Shown: positions 51,736 through 63,937, numbered from the stretch's first letter. The stretch is 64,000 nucleotides of DNA from Streptomyces sp. NBC_01439 (GCF_036227605.1 NZ_CP109487.1:7377501-7441500); one strand, 5' to 3'. Notes: generated by a model from the sequence alone, not told the origin. Numbers and translations: made by a program.

Positions 51736-52676
51736 GCGACGAGAAGGCCGGCCAGCCCGGCACCTCCGGCGGCACCGCCCGCAAGCACACCGCCCTGCCC
51801 AAGGCGGAGATCCTCATCGAGGCCCTGCCGTGGCTCACCCGCCACAACGGCAAGGTCGTCGTCATCAAGTTCGGCGGCAACGCCATGATCGACGAGGACC
51901 TCAAGGCCGCCTTCGCCCAGGACGTGGTCTTCCTGCGCCAGGCCGGCCTGAAGCCGGTCGTCGTGCACGGCGGCGGCCCCCAGATCAACGCCCAGCTCGA
52001 CAAGCAGGGCCTGGTCAGCGAGTTCAAGGCGGGGCTGCGCGTCACGACCCCGGAGGCCATGGACGTCGTACGGATGGTCCTGGCGGGCCACGTCCAGCGC
52101 GAGCTGGTCGGACTGCTCAACCAGCACGGGCCGCTGGCCGTCGGCATGACCGGCGAGGACGCCCGCACCATCATCGCGACCAAGCACAGCCCGGAAATCG
52201 ACGGCGAGGTCATCGACATCGGCCGGGTCGGGGAGATCACCTCCATCGACACCGGAGCCATCGAGGCCCTGCTGGAGGACGGTCGGATCCCGGTCATCTC
52301 GTCTATCGCGGGCAGCGCCGACGACCACCACGTCTACAACGTCAACGCCGACACGGCGGCCGCCGCGCTCGCCGCGGCGCTGGGTGCCGAGACGCTGATG
52401 GTGCTCACCGACGTCGAGGGCCTCTACGCGGACTGGCCGCACAGCGACGAGGTCATCAGCAAGCTCACCGTCAGCGAGCTGGAGAAGCTGCTGCCCGAGC
52501 TGTCCAGCGGCATGGTGCCCAAGATGGAGGGCTGCCTGCACGCCGTGCGCAACGGCGTCAACACCGCCCGCGTGCTCGACGGGCGGGTCCAGCACTCGAT
52601 CCTGCTGGAGATCTTCACGGACTCCGGCATCGGCACGATGGTCGTGCCCGACCACCAGTCAGGGGGAACGGAATGA
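51732..52676 (+). CDS. argB: N-acetylglutamate kinase
   Basis: 314 residues from ATG 51732 (ATGA overlap). Amino-acid-kinase fold: [62 protein letters not shown] and [16 protein letters not shown] hydrophilic N-terminal extension of about 25 residues fits the arginine-sensitive type, in which arginine feedback regulates the committed step. Overlaps argD by ATGA. Confidence 0.98.
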
Positions 52677-53878
52677 CGAAGGGCACCGGCAACCAGGAGT
52701 ACGGCGCACGCTGGCGGGGGGCGCTGGCCAACAACTACGGCACCCCCGCGGTCGCGCTCGTACGCGGCGAGGGCGCCCAGGTCTGGGACGCCGACGGGAA
52801 GCAGTACACCGACTTCGTCGGCGGCATCGCGGTCAACGCCCTCGGGCACGCCCACCCCGCGATCGTGGCGGCCGTGACCGAGCAGATCTCCACGCTCGGC
52901 CACGTCTCCAACCTCTTCATCTCCGAGCCGGTCGTCGCGCTCGGCGAGCGGCTGCTCCAGCTCTTCGGCCGCCCCGGCAAGGTCTTCTTCTGCAACTCGG
53001 GCGCCGAGTCCATCGAGGCCGCCTTCAAGATCGGCCGGCTGACCGGGCGGACCCACATGGTCGCCACCGACGGCGGTTTCCACGGCCGGACCATGGGCGC
53101 GCTCGCGCTCACCGGCCAGCCGAAGAAGCAGGAGCCCTTCCGGCCGCTGCCGGGCGACGTCACCCACGTTCCGTTCGGTGACGTGGAGGCGCTGCGGGCC
53201 GCCGTCACCGAGGAGACCGCCCTCGTCGTCATCGAGCCCGTCCAGGGCGAGAACGGCGTCGTCGTACCCCCCGCCGGATACCTGACGGCCGCCCGCGAGA
53301 TCACCCGCGCCACCGGCACCTTGCTCGTCCTCGACGAGGTCCAGACCGGCATCGGCCGGTGCGGCCAGTGGTTCGAGCACCAGGCCCACGAGGACGTCGA
53401 GCCCGACATCGTCACCCTCGCCAAGGGGCTGGGCGGCGGTCTGCCCATCGGCGCGGTGGTCGCCTTCGGCCCCGTCGCCGACCTGCTCCAGCCGGGCCAG
53501 CACGGCACCACCTTCGGCGGGAACCCGGTCGCCTGCGCCGCCGGCCTCGCCGTCATCGACACGATCGCCACGGGCGGGCTGCTCGACCAGGTCAAGGCCC
53601 GGGGCGAGCGGCTGCGCTCCGGGATCGAGGGTACGGGCCACGTCCTGGTCTCCCACGTCCGCGGCTCCGGCCTACTGCTGGGTATCGTGCTGACCGAGCC
53701 GCTCGCCGCCCGGGTGCAGCAGGCGGCTCAGGACGCCGGCTTCCTGGTCAACGCGCCCGCCCCCGACGTCGTACGGCTCATGCCCCCGTACGTACTCACC
53801 GAGGCCGAGGCGGACGCGTTCGTCCGGGCCCTGCCCGGCATCCTTGACGCAGCAGGCGGGGACGGATCCGGAGAATGA
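52673..53878 (+). CDS. argD: Acetylornithine aminotransferase
   Basis: 401 residues from ATG 52673. PLP aminotransferase class [44 protein letters not shown], and PLP Lys in [17 protein letters not shown]. Converts N-acetylglutamate semialdehyde to N-acetylornithine with glutamate. Coupled to argB by ATGA; argR starts 7 bases after its stop. Confidence 0.98.
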   Translation: MTKGTGNQEYGARWRGALANNYGTPAVALVRGEGAQVWDADGKQYTDFVGGIAVNALGHAHPAIVAAVTEQISTLGHVSNLFISEPVVALGERLLQLFGRPGKVFFCNSGAESIEAAFKIGRLTGRTHMVATDGGFHGRTMGALALTGQPKKQEPFRPLPGDVTHVPFGDVEALRAAVTEETALVVIEPVQGENGVVVPPAGYLTAAREITRATGTLLVLDEVQTGIGRCGQWFEHQAHEDVEPDIVTLAKGLGGGLPIGAVVAFGPVADLLQPGQHGTTFGGNPVACAAGLAVIDTIATGGLLDQVKARGERLRSGIEGTGHVLVSHVRGSGLLLGIVLTEPLAARVQQAAQDAGFLVNAPAPDVVRLMPPYVLTEAEADAFVRALPGILDAAGGDGSGE

Positions 53879-53885
53879 GACGACG

Positions 53886-54422
53886 ATGAGTCAGGCGCAG
53901 GACAACGAGCAAGGCGGCCAGGCCGTCCCGCAGACCCGCACCGCGCGTCACCGCCGGATCGTGGACATCCTCAACCGGCAACCGGTCCGCTCCCAGAGCC
54001 AGCTGGCCAAGCTGCTCGCCGACGACGGGCTGAGCGTCACCCAGGCGACGCTCTCGCGCGACCTCGACGAGCTGGGCGCGGTGAAGATCCGCAACACCGG
54101 CGGCGAGCTGATCTACGCGGTACCCAGCGAGGGCGGCTTCCGCACCCCGCAGGCCCCGCTCGGCGAGTCCGCGAAGGAGGAGCGCATGCGGCGCCTCTCC
54201 GGGGAGCTGCTGATCTCGGCGGAGGCCTCCGCGAACCTCGTGGTCCTGCGCACCCCGCCGGGCGCGGCGCAGTTCCTCGCATCGGCGATCGACCAGGCCG
54301 AACTCCGCGCGATCCTCGGCACGATCGCGGGCGACGACACCCTGATGCTGATCAGCCGGGACCCGGCGGGCGGCCAGGCCCTGGCCGACCACCTGCTGCG
54401 GCTGGCGCAGAAGGAGAGCTGA
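53886..54422 (+). CDS. argR: Arginine repressor
   Basis: 178 residues from ATG 53886. N-terminal winged helix ([49 protein letters not shown]), then the oligomerisation and arginine-binding domain ([40 protein letters not shown]). The hexamer with arginine binds ARG boxes; the ones upstream of argC and argG in this window are its probable sites, making the operon autoregulated. Confidence 0.97.
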   Translation: MSQAQDNEQGGQAVPQTRTARHRRIVDILNRQPVRSQSQLAKLLADDGLSVTQATLSRDLDELGAVKIRNTGGELIYAVPSEGGFRTPQAPLGESAKEERMRRLSGELLISAEASANLVVLRTPPGAAQFLASAIDQAELRAILGTIAGDDTLMLISRDPAGGQALADHLLRLAQKES

Positions 54423-54427
54423 GCGGG

Positions 54428-54449
54428 CCGGACCGGTGGGCAGGTCCGG
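54428..54449 (+). terminator. Hairpin after argR
   Basis: CCGGACC (54428-54434), 8-base loop, GGTCCGG (54443-54449), 5 bases after argR. Confidence 0.6.
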
Positions 54450-54501
54450 GGCGCCGGAATTCCCGGTGCCGCGGCGGCGTTCGCCGACATAGCCTCAAGG
54501 C

Positions 54502-55422
54502 GTGCGCCAATTCGCCCTCGCCATACTGGTGTCCGCCGTGACCGCCGCCGTCTACGGGCCCGTCGCCCTGCTGTGGTGGCGCCGCGCGCGGGTCCGCAGC
54601 CGGACGCTCCGGCTCGTCGCCGCCGTAGAGCCGGAGCCGTACCACATGGCCCTGTTGCGGCAGGAGGCGACCGAGGCGGCCGCGGCCGAATTGGTCCTCG
54701 CCGGGTACCTCCGGATCGACGAAGAGGGTGCCGCGTTCCTGACCGAGCAGGGCCGTGAGCCGGCCCGGGCCCCCGCCCACCCGCTGCCCGCAGCCCTGCT
54801 GGAGGCCGTACGCCGACACGATCCCGAGCCCGTGTCGGTCGGCTGGATCGACCGGAGCGACGAGCCGTACCTGGAGCGCCGCAGCGCGTACCGGAGCGAA
54901 CGGGCGGCCCTGCTGCCCGAGCTCCCGCGGATGCCCGACGGCCGGGGGAACGCGTTCCTGGCCTGCATCAGTTGTGTGGGCATCGCCCTGGTGATGTTGT
55001 TCTGGCTCCTCGCGAGCGCGCTGCTGGTGACCGGTCGCCCGCAGGGTCTGCGGGAATGGGCCTGCGCCGCGGTGGCCGCCCTCGGTCTCGCGGCGCTGCT
55101 GCTGGCCGAGAAGGCCGGCAGGGTGGTCCGGGAGCACACGGAGTGCGGCGACCCGCTCGGTGACCTGATCCGCGCCGAGCCGCACCCGGCCTTCGCGGCG
55201 TTGGACGAACGGCAGCGCTCCCTCGTCCTGCGGAGCGTCGAAGACCGCGGCAGCTGGCGCGGCGTCGACCGGATCGTCGAAGAGGTCGACGACGAGGACC
55301 ACGACGACGAAGACGAGGACGACGAGTGGCTGGACGACAAGGTCTGGTGGGAGGACGCGTACGAGTACCGGGCCGCCGATGAGGACGAGCCCGGGGCCCC
55401 GGGACGACCTAGTAGCGGGTGA
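54502..55422 (+). CDS. Membrane protein of the TIGR04222-like type
   Basis: 306 residues from GTG 54502. One N-terminal helix (FALAILVSAVTAAVYGPVALLWW), a soluble middle (EPYHMALLRQEATEAAAAELVLAGYLRIDEEG, residues 47-90), and two further helices (CISCVGIALVMLFWLLASALLVTG, WACAAVAALGLAALLLAEKAG). The last 45 residues are extremely acidic with Asp/Glu runs. The layout matches the TIGR04222 family of Streptomyces membrane proteins of unknown role. Its 3' end overlaps the convergent L,D-transpeptidase by 14 bases. Confidence 0.75.
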   Translation: MRQFALAILVSAVTAAVYGPVALLWWRRARVRSRTLRLVAAVEPEPYHMALLRQEATEAAAAELVLAGYLRIDEEGAAFLTEQGREPARAPAHPLPAALLEAVRRHDPEPVSVGWIDRSDEPYLERRSAYRSERAALLPELPRMPDGRGNAFLACISCVGIALVMLFWLLASALLVTGRPQGLREWACAAVAALGLAALLLAEKAGRVVREHTECGDPLGDLIRAEPHPAFAALDERQRSLVLRSVEDRGSWRGVDRIVEEVDDEDHDDEDEDDEWLDDKVWWEDAYEYRAADEDEPGAPGRPSSG

Positions 55423-56104
55423 CGGCGAGCGTCCCCTCCTCCGTGCCGATGGCGATGTGCGGACGGCGGCGCGGGTCCGCCCAGCGCAGGATCGCCCGCA
55501 TGGCCCGCTCGGGCACGGACACGCAACCGGCCGTCGCGCCCTTGCCGTTCACGTGCAGGAAGATCCCGGCGCCCCCACCGCGGACCGGCCGGTCGTAGTT
55601 GAAGGCGATCACCAGCGCGTGCGCGTACTGCTCGTCGTACGTCACCAGGTGCTCGGCCTCGCCCGGCGCGCAGTCCGCGGGCAGCGGCTCGACCCAGCGG
55701 TTGTAGTGGGCGGACGCGTTGTCCTGGCACCACCAGGAGTCGCGGCCCACCTGCCGGTAGACGTGGTCCGTGCCCACCGGTGCCCGCCGGATCCCGAAGG
55801 CGTAGGGGAGCTCGAAGAGGCCCGTGGGCGTGGTGCTGGTGCCCTGGGTCCGGGTCGCCCCCTCGGTGAGCCCGTTCGCGCCGAAGCGGGCGGGCGCGCT
55901 CCCGGACCGGTGCCAGCGCCCCGCCCATCGCTGCCACCAGATCACCTGACCGGTCGTGGATCCGGGCGTGGGCGCGACGGCGGTGATCAGCTGGCTTCCC
56001 CCGCCGGTGTCGGCCAGCCGGTCGGGCAGGGGTGCCTGCGAGGGGGCCTGCGGAAGCAGGGTCGTGACGACGAGTGAGACGGCGACTACAGCGGTACGCA
56101 GCAC
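55409..56104 (-). CDS. L,D-transpeptidase-like secreted protein
   Basis: 231 residues from GTG 56104. Signal-peptide N-terminus (VVAVSLVVTTLLPQAPSQAPL). The domain holds GTSTTPTGLFELPYAFG and the catalytic motif FLHVNGKGATAGCVSVPE, i.e. H...GCxS of YkuD L,D-transpeptidases, with the nucleophilic Cys about 26 residues from the C-terminus end. Such enzymes make 3-3 peptidoglycan crosslinks or attach proteins. It overlaps the previous gene's end and precedes a minus-strand PPOX gene by 3 bases. Confidence 0.82.
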   Translation of the reverse strand: MLRTAVVAVSLVVTTLLPQAPSQAPLPDRLADTGGGSQLITAVAPTPGSTTGQVIWWQRWAGRWHRSGSAPARFGANGLTEGATRTQGTSTTPTGLFELPYAFGIRRAPVGTDHVYRQVGRDSWWCQDNASAHYNRWVEPLPADCAPGEAEHLVTYDEQYAHALVIAFNYDRPVRGGGAGIFLHVNGKGATAGCVSVPERAMRAILRWADPRRRPHIAIGTEEGTLAVTRY

Positions 56105-56107
56105 ATG

Positions 56108-56689
<582 letters not shown>

Positions 56690-56693
56690 GGGA

Positions 56694-58052
56694 TCAGTAT
56701 CCGTCCGAGGGGTCCGGCCGGGCCGGAAGCCCGAGCCGTGCGCGCATCTGGCGCATGACGTAGCCGCTGAACAGGTGCGTGCACCGGTCCAGGAGGGCGC
56801 CGACCTCCGGATCGCGAAGCGGTAGGTCAGGCTGCCGGTACGGGGACCACATGCTCTGGACGCGCTGTGCGGCGATCGTCCGCAGGGCCGGGTCACGGTC
56901 CGTCAGCAGCTCCGTGGAGGCGCGCAGTCCGGCGACCCCGCCCCGGGCGAACAGGAGCCGGTAGGCGGCCCGACGGGTGTGCGACGGCCGCTCGGGCGCG
57001 ATGCGGTCCATCAGCCAGTCGACCGGCAGGAGCAGGGCGGAGGCGCTCAGGCTCTGGGCCACCTCGCGGGCCACCGCGGGCGACGGATCGTCCAGCAGCG
57101 CCCGCAGCAGTTCGATGTCCGTGGTGTCCAGCAGGCGCAGCCCGGTGACGGCCGCGGCCCGTACCCGACCGTCGGGGTGCTCCAGCAGCACGCGCAGCAG
57201 CGGCGCGTCCTCGCGGCGGGCGCACTCGGCGAAGCCGGTCACCGCGTACGGGGTGGCGCGGGCGGGGTCGGCCAGCCGTTCGCGGCACACGGTGTACGGG
57301 TCGCCGCCGCCCTGGCGCACCAGCCAGCGGGCGCAGGCCCGGACCAGCCCGGAGCGGTCGTCGAGGTGTCCGACGGCCTCGGCGGTCCGGCCGGCCCCGC
57401 GCAAGGCGGTGACCCCGGCGGAGCGGACCATCGGGCTGCGCCCGCCGAGCAGGGCGTCGACCGCCCGGTCGTCCGGCCCGTCGGCGGCCAGGGCGGCCAG
57501 CGCCCCGGCCGTCCAGAGTCCGCCCGTCACCGGATCCTGCTCGCCGGCCGCCAGCCGGGCCAGTTCCCGTACGTCCAGCAGTCCGGCATCGAGGGTCAGC
57601 CGTGCCGCGAACCGGCGGCTCAGCGGGTCCGCGCTCCCGCGCAGCTCGCCGAGGAGGGCGCGGTCGCCGTCCAGGGCGGCTTCGAACCGTTCCAGCGCCC
57701 ACGCGCCCTGCTCGCGCCGGCCCAGCCGCATGACGAGCGGTGTCAGCCGCAGCACGGTGCCCGCGGGGTCGTCCGCCAGGGCCGCGGCCAGGACCCGCCG
57801 GGCCTGCTCCCGTACGGCCGGCACCCAGTCCGTGCACCGGATCAGGACGAGTTCCAGCAGCAGCGGCGACGGCGTCCGCAGGGCCGCCTCGCGGATCCGG
57901 CCGTTGGCGTGGCACAGCTTCACGGCGTCCGGCGTTTCGAGGGGGCTCGTGTACGACCAGTGGTGGGTCCGCCGGACCTCGTGGTCGAAGGCGATCCACT
58001 CGGCCGCCGGGCCCCCCGGCAGCGGCAGCCGTTCCTTCGTGTCCGTGTCCAT
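56694..58052 (-). CDS. HEAT-repeat protein
   Basis: 452 residues from ATG 58052. Regular Leu/Ala-rich helical repeats of about 30 residues (ALAADGPDDRAVDALLGGRSPMVRSAGVTALRGAG, LDDRSGLVRACARWLVRQGG, LLRVLLEHPDGRVRAAAVTGLRLLD, LLDDPSPAVAREVAQSLSASA) identify HEAT or Armadillo-like repeats. It is a soluble scaffold with no catalytic motif. Divergent from argG with a 186-base gap that holds the argG promoter. Confidence 0.8.
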   Translation of the reverse strand: MDTDTKERLPLPGGPAAEWIAFDHEVRRTHHWSYTSPLETPDAVKLCHANGRIREAALRTPSPLLLELVLIRCTDWVPAVREQARRVLAAALADDPAGTVLRLTPLVMRLGRREQGAWALERFEAALDGDRALLGELRGSADPLSRRFAARLTLDAGLLDVRELARLAAGEQDPVTGGLWTAGALAALAADGPDDRAVDALLGGRSPMVRSAGVTALRGAGRTAEAVGHLDDRSGLVRACARWLVRQGGGDPYTVCRERLADPARATPYAVTGFAECARREDAPLLRVLLEHPDGRVRAAAVTGLRLLDTTDIELLRALLDDPSPAVAREVAQSLSASALLLPVDWLMDRIAPERPSHTRRAAYRLLFARGGVAGLRASTELLTDRDPALRTIAAQRVQSMWSPYRQPDLPLRDPEVGALLDRCTHLFSGYVMRQMRARLGLPARPDPSDGY

Positions 58053-58173
58053 ATGCCCTCCCCTGTGGTTGTCAGGGCTGATCGTAGGGAGGCGGGCGGC
58101 TGTCGCGCCTCCCATATAGCCGCAGGTCAGGCCGGGCCGGTGGGGGATGCACAGGAAGCCCCCGAGAGGCTGA

Positions 58174-58224
58174 TTGACGAAACATACGGAGTAGTGCATA
58201 GTTATGCCTGTCGTTGAATGCACC
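58174..58224 (+). promoter_or_regulatory. argG promoter with ARG box
   Basis: TTGACG (58174-58179), 17 bases, CATAGT (58197-58202) is a promoter. The perfect dyad GCATAGTTATGC lies over the -10, followed by TGAATGCAC; together they form ARG-box half-sites for ArgR. Arginine repression of argG is predicted. Confidence 0.75.
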
Positions 58225-58238
58225 GTAAGGAGAAACCC

Positions 58239-59432
58239 GTGACCGAGCGCGTCGTACTCGCCTACTCGGGCGGCCTGGACACCTCCGTCGCCATCGGTTG
58301 GATCGCCGAGGAGACGGGCGCCGAGGTCATCGCCGTTGCCGTGGACGTCGGCCAGGGCGGCGAGGACCTGGACGTCATCCGCAAGCGCGCGCTCGACTGC
58401 GGTGCGGTCGAGGCCGAGGTCGCCGACGCCTCCGACGAGTTCGCCAATGAGTACTGCCTCCCGGCGATCAAGGCGAACGCCCTCTACATGGACCGGTACC
58501 CGCTGGTCTCGGCGCTCTCCCGGCCGGCCATCGTCAAGCACCTGGTCGCCGCCGCCAAGAAGCACGGCGCCACGACCGTCGCCCACGGCTGCACCGGCAA
58601 GGGCAACGACCAGGTCCGCTTCGAGGCGGGCATCGTCGCCCTCGCCCCGGACCTCAAGTGCATCGCCCCGGTCCGCGACTACGCCATGACCCGGGACAAG
58701 GCCATCGCCTTCTGCGAGGAGAAGCAGCTCCCGATCGCGACCACCAAGAAGTCCCCGTACTCCATCGACCAGAACGTCTTCGGGCGCGCCGTCGAGACGG
58801 GCTTCCTGGAGGACATCTGGAACGCCCCGATCGAGGACATCTACGAGTACACCTCGAACCCGGCCCTGCCGCGCGAGGCCGACGAGGTCGTCATCTCCTT
58901 CAAGGAGGGCGTCCCGGTCGCCATCGACGGCAAGCCCGTCACCGTGCTGCAGGCCATCCAGCAGCTCAACGACCGCGCCGGAGCCCAGGGCATCGGCCGG
59001 ATCGACATCGTCGAGGACCGCCTCGTGGGCATCAAGTCCCGTGAGGTGTACGAGGCCCCGGGCGCGATCGCGCTGATCACGGCCCACCAGGAGCTGGAGA
59101 ACGTCACCGTCGAGCGCGAGCTGGCCCGCTACAAGCGGCAGGTCGAGCAGCGCTGGGGCGAGATGGTCTATGACGGCCTGTGGTTCTCCCCGCTCAAGCG
59201 GGCCCTGGACGGCTTCATCAACGAGGCCAACCAGCACGTCACCGGTGACATCCGGATGACCCTGCACGGCGGCCGCGCCGTCGTCACCGGCCGGAAGTCG
59301 GACGAGTCGCTGTACGACTTCAACCTGGCGACCTACGACTCGGGCGACACCTTCGACCAGTCCAAGGCCCAGGGCTTCATCGAGATCTTCGGTCTCTCCT
59401 CGAAGATCGCGGCCCGCCGCGACCTCGCCTGA
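58239..59432 (+). CDS. argG: Argininosuccinate synthase
   Basis: 397 residues from GTG 58239, with AAGGAG 6 bases upstream; the ATG at 58218 lacks a site. Signatures [19 protein letters not shown] (ATP P-loop of ATP pyrophosphatases), [15 protein letters not shown] and [19 protein letters not shown]. Joins citrulline and aspartate using ATP. It stands alone between the HEAT gene and argH, separate from argCJBDR, with a terminator after it. In S. coelicolor argG lies far away, so this position differs. Confidence 0.98.
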   Translation: MTERVVLAYSGGLDTSVAIGWIAEETGAEVIAVAVDVGQGGEDLDVIRKRALDCGAVEAEVADASDEFANEYCLPAIKANALYMDRYPLVSALSRPAIVKHLVAAAKKHGATTVAHGCTGKGNDQVRFEAGIVALAPDLKCIAPVRDYAMTRDKAIAFCEEKQLPIATTKKSPYSIDQNVFGRAVETGFLEDIWNAPIEDIYEYTSNPALPREADEVVISFKEGVPVAIDGKPVTVLQAIQQLNDRAGAQGIGRIDIVEDRLVGIKSREVYEAPGAIALITAHQELENVTVERELARYKRQVEQRWGEMVYDGLWFSPLKRALDGFINEANQHVTGDIRMTLHGGRAVVTGRKSDESLYDFNLATYDSGDTFDQSKAQGFIEIFGLSSKIAARRDLA

Positions 59433-59448
59433 CCGACCGGCAGTCCGT

Positions 59449-59484
59449 ACCGCCTCCCCGTTACCTCCGCGGCGGGGAGGCGGT
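59449..59484 (+). terminator. 12-bp stem terminator after argG
   Basis: ACCGCCTCCCCG and CGGGGAGGCGGT around a 12-base loop, 16 bases after argG; argH follows. Confidence 0.75.
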
Positions 59485-59546
59485 TGCACATCCGGAGCCC
59501 TTCGGGCCCCGGAGCCTTACCAGCAGTCAAAGCCATGCAGTCTTGA

Positions 59547-60986
<1,440 letters not shown>

Positions 60987-61077
60987 GCGCCCCCACTGCG
61001 TCCGCCGCCCTGCGGCCCGCACGCCCGTAGGACCCGGATCCGGGTCCGGGCCTGTACGTCCGCACGCGGCGGAATGC

Positions 61078-61120
61078 CCGGAGGGGCGGCAGGAGCCCTG
61101 TGCTCCCGCCGCCCCTCCGG
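61078..61120 (+). terminator. 19-bp stem terminator after argH
   Basis: Arms 61078-61096 and 61102-61120 pair with one mismatch around CCTGT. Confidence 0.8.
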
Positions 61121-61195
61121 CGCTTGCCGCAGCCGCCGGGCGCCCTCACCGGCCACTGCCCGGCCTCGGGGAAGTCGCCCGTGCGCCGCCGCGCC

Positions 61196-61705
61196 TCACG
61201 CGACCCACGCCGCCAGCGCGTCGAAGTCCGCGCGGACCAGTCCGATCCGCTCGTCGATGCGCATCAGCAGGGTCTGCGCCGGGTGGCGCTGGTCGACGTA
61301 CTCGCGGTCCATCGCCGTGATGTCGTCGTCGATCCAGGCGAACGGTCGCTCGCCCGCGTATTCGAGGACGTACTGGGTCTTCCAGAACGTGCCGCGCGGC
61401 GCCTGGCCGTGCATCACCGGCCAGTCGATGAAGGGGAGCCTCGGCAGCCCCAGGTGCGGGGCTATCCAGTCGTTGGCCTCGTCCTTCCACGTGGTGGCCC
61501 AGACCAGCTCGTAGGCGTCCGCGAGGGCGAGCAGCTGAGCCCCGTGGCCGTGGTTGAGCCACACCCGCAGCGGCTTGGCCCGTTCCGCCTCCGTCCAGCC
61601 CGTCGGGCGCATCCGGTGGGTGCGGTAGCCCTCGGGGCGGCGCTGGGCCTTGGCCGCGTAGGGGTTCAGCGGCCCGTCGACGTCGATCAGCAGGAGTGGC
61701 TTCAT
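61196..61705 (-). CDS. Small HAD-like protein (Swiss Army Knife type)
   Basis: 169 residues from ATG 61705. N-terminal LLLIDVDGPLNP (DxDG motif of HAD acid phosphatases), a central LVWATTWKDEANDWIAPHLGLP and PFAWIDDDITAMD with the conserved acidic C-terminal residues. This matches the HAD domain found in Swiss Army Knife RNA-repair-like proteins, but as a stand-alone protein its substrate is unknown. Divergent from the TetR/MFS operon. Confidence 0.8.
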   Translation of the reverse strand: MKPLLLIDVDGPLNPYAAKAQRRPEGYRTHRMRPTGWTEAERAKPLRVWLNHGHGAQLLALADAYELVWATTWKDEANDWIAPHLGLPRLPFIDWPVMHGQAPRGTFWKTQYVLEYAGERPFAWIDDDITAMDREYVDQRHPAQTLLMRIDERIGLVRADFDALAAWVA

Positions 61706-61756
61706 TGCGGCAGGATTCCGTTCCGGCTGCCCCTCGGACAGCTCATTTTTCGACTT

Positions 61757-61797
61757 AATGAGACACTGACGTCTCATTCGGGGTATGTTTGTCTCAT
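61757..61797. promoter_or_regulatory. TetR operator with three half-sites
   Basis: AATGAGAC-N6-GTCTCATT (61757-61778) is a perfect 8-bp dyad, and a third GTCTCAT (61791-61797) overlaps the regulator start codon. TATGTT at 61784-61789 fits the -10 of a leaderless transcript. A strong autoregulatory operator. Confidence 0.85.
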
Positions 61798-62347
61798 GGC
61801 CATGGATCGTGACCAGGTGCTCCGCGCTGCGGCCGCCCTGCTTTCCCGCAAGTCGACCGCCACGATGGACGAGGTCGCCCGCGCCGCCGGCATTGGGCGC
61901 GCGACCCTCCACCGGCACTTCGCCGGACGCGACGCCCTCGTACGGGCCCTCGAAGAACTCGGCATCCGGGAGTTCGAGGTGGCGTTCGACAACGCCCGCC
62001 TCGACGAGGGCACGGCGCTGGAGGCGATCAGACGCCTCGTCGCCGAGTCCGAGCCCAACGCCCAGCTGCTGGCCTTCCTCGTCACCGAGAACCAGCTGTT
62101 CGAGGGCGACGAGGTCAACGAGGGGTGGGCCCGGCTCGATGCCCGCGTCAGCGCGCTCTTCCGGCGCGGCCAGGAAGAGGGCGACATCCGGATCGACCTG
62201 AGCCCCGCGTGGCTCACCGAGGCGCTCTACGCGCTCGTCGGCGCCTGCGCCTGGGCCGTGATGGACGGCCGGGTCGCCGCCAAGGACTTCCAGTACATGA
62301 TCATCGAGCTGTTGCTCGGTGGCGCCAGACGGAGTGTGGAGAAATGA
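61796..62347 (+). CDS. TetR-family repressor of MFS pump
   Basis: 183 residues from ATG 61796 (ATG 61802 also possible). HTH residues 7-50 (VLRAAAALLSRKSTATMDEVARAAGIGRATLHRHFAGRDALVRAL), then a helical ligand domain. Leaderless start with a palindromic operator on top of it. The MFS gene start overlaps its stop by 4 bases (ATGA), the classic layout of a drug-inducible efflux operon. Confidence 0.92.
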   Translation: MAMDRDQVLRAAAALLSRKSTATMDEVARAAGIGRATLHRHFAGRDALVRALEELGIREFEVAFDNARLDEGTALEAIRRLVAESEPNAQLLAFLVTENQLFEGDEVNEGWARLDARVSALFRRGQEEGDIRIDLSPAWLTEALYALVGACAWAVMDGRVAAKDFQYMIIELLLGGARRSVEK

Positions 62348-63888
62348 GCAGCACCCAGCAGCTGAACAGCCCGACCGGGACGGAGACCAGGAGCCGCGGC
62401 CGCTGGCTCGCCCTGGGCGTGCTGGTGCTCGCCGTGCTGCTCGTCGCCGTCGACGCGACCGTACTCGGCCTCGCCACGCCCGCGCTCTCCGAGGACCTCA
62501 AGCCGTCCGGCACCCAGCTGCTGTGGATAGGCGACATCTACTCCTTCGTCATCGCCGGACTCCTGGTCTCCATGGGCAGCCTCGGTGACCGCATCGGCCG
62601 CAAGAAGCTACTGCTCACCGGCGCCACCGCGTTCGGTGCCGTGTCCGTGCTCAACGCCTACGCGAGCAGCCCCGAGATGATGATCGTCGCCCGGGCCCTG
62701 CTGGGCGTGGCCGGTGCGACCCTGATGCCATCCACCCTCGCGCTGATCCGCAACATCTTCCACGACCCCAAGGAGCGCAGCCTCGCGATCGGCATCTGGG
62801 GCGCCACCGCCTCGGCCGGCGCGGCCGTCGGCCCGGTCGTCGGCGGAGCCCTGCTCCAGCACTTCTGGTGGGGCTCGGTCTTCCTGATCAACCTCCCCGT
62901 GATGATCGCCCTGGTCGTCGTCGGAATCAAGCTGCTTCCCGAATCCAAGAACCCCGTCGCCGGCCCCTGGGACCTCGTCAGCGTGGGCCTCTCCCTCGTC
63001 GGCGTGATCAGCGTGGTCTACGCCGTCAAGGAAGTCGCCACCCACGGCGTGACCTGGGAGGTCGCGGCCACCGCGGTACTCGGCGCGGGCTCCCTGTACG
63101 CCTTCGTGCGCCGCCAGTTCGGCCTGGCGTCCCCGCTGCTCGACATGCGGCTCTTCAAGCACCGCGGCTTCTCCGGCGCGGTCCTCGCCGACCTGCTCAC
63201 CGTTTTCGGCCTCTCCGGGCTGGTCTTCTTCCTCTCCCAGTTCCTGCAGCTCGTCCAGGGCCGCGACCCGCTGGAGGCGGGCCTCGCCGAACTGCCCGCC
63301 GCCATCGGCGCGGTGGTCACCGGCCTGATCGCGGGCCGGTACGCCCGCCGGTACTCGGTGCGGTCCATCGTGGCCGGCGGACTCGGCGCCATCGGCGCGG
63401 CCCTCGCCGTGCTCACCCTGATCCACAAGGAGAGCGGCTACCCGCTGCTCGGCGCGGCCCTGCTCGTCGTCGGCCTCGGTGCCGGATTCTCCTTCACCGT
63501 CACCGCCGACGTGATCCTCTCCAGCGTGCCCAAGGAGCAGGCGGGCTCGGCCTCCGCCGTCTCCGAGACGGCGTACGAACTCGGCGCCGCCCTCGGCATC
63601 GCCCTGCTCGGCTCCATCGTCACCGGCGTCTACCAGAGCTTCACCGCCCCGGCCTCGGTCGCGGGCCCGGTCGCCGACGCCGCGCACGAATCCCTCGGCG
63701 GGGCCGTCGAGGCCGCCAAGGCACTGGACCCGCACACCGCCCAGGTGATGGTGGGCGCGGCCCAGGACGCCTTCGTCGACGGGCTGCGGCTCGCCTCCGG
63801 CGTCGGTGCGGCCGTACTGCTGGCCACCGCCGTGGCCGCCTGGTTCCTGCTCAAGGGCCAGCGGCTCCAGGACGGCCTCGAGCACTGA
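62344..63888 (+). CDS. MFS drug-efflux transporter, DHA2 (EmrB/QacA) type
   Basis: 514 residues from ATG 62344. Fourteen predicted helices; motif A GSLGDRIGRKKLLLTGATAF, motif C-like GATASAGAAVGPVVGGALLQHFWWGSVFLINLP, first helix VLLVAVDATVLGLATPALSEDL with the DHA2 Asp. Proton-driven export of toxic or antibiotic compounds is likely. Cotranscribed with the TetR repressor. Confidence 0.92.
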   Translation: MSSTQQLNSPTGTETRSRGRWLALGVLVLAVLLVAVDATVLGLATPALSEDLKPSGTQLLWIGDIYSFVIAGLLVSMGSLGDRIGRKKLLLTGATAFGAVSVLNAYASSPEMMIVARALLGVAGATLMPSTLALIRNIFHDPKERSLAIGIWGATASAGAAVGPVVGGALLQHFWWGSVFLINLPVMIALVVVGIKLLPESKNPVAGPWDLVSVGLSLVGVISVVYAVKEVATHGVTWEVAATAVLGAGSLYAFVRRQFGLASPLLDMRLFKHRGFSGAVLADLLTVFGLSGLVFFLSQFLQLVQGRDPLEAGLAELPAAIGAVVTGLIAGRYARRYSVRSIVAGGLGAIGAALAVLTLIHKESGYPLLGAALLVVGLGAGFSFTVTADVILSSVPKEQAGSASAVSETAYELGAALGIALLGSIVTGVYQSFTAPASVAGPVADAAHESLGGAVEAAKALDPHTAQVMVGAAQDAFVDGLRLASGVGAAVLLATAVAAWFLLKGQRLQDGLEH

Positions 63889-63937
63889 CCGCCCGCCGAA
63901 CGGGTGCCTTTCCGGCTAGAGTTGACAGGTCGTCGAA

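Noticed and set aside
56694..59489. 931-codon minus-strand frame running past the HEAT gene across argG
   Set aside because: Beyond 58052 it is the shadow of argG on the other strand; the HEAT protein starts with a proper ATG at 58052.
63922..63927. TTGACA as -35 of the last gene
   Set aside because: No -10 at 16-18 bases; may be chance.
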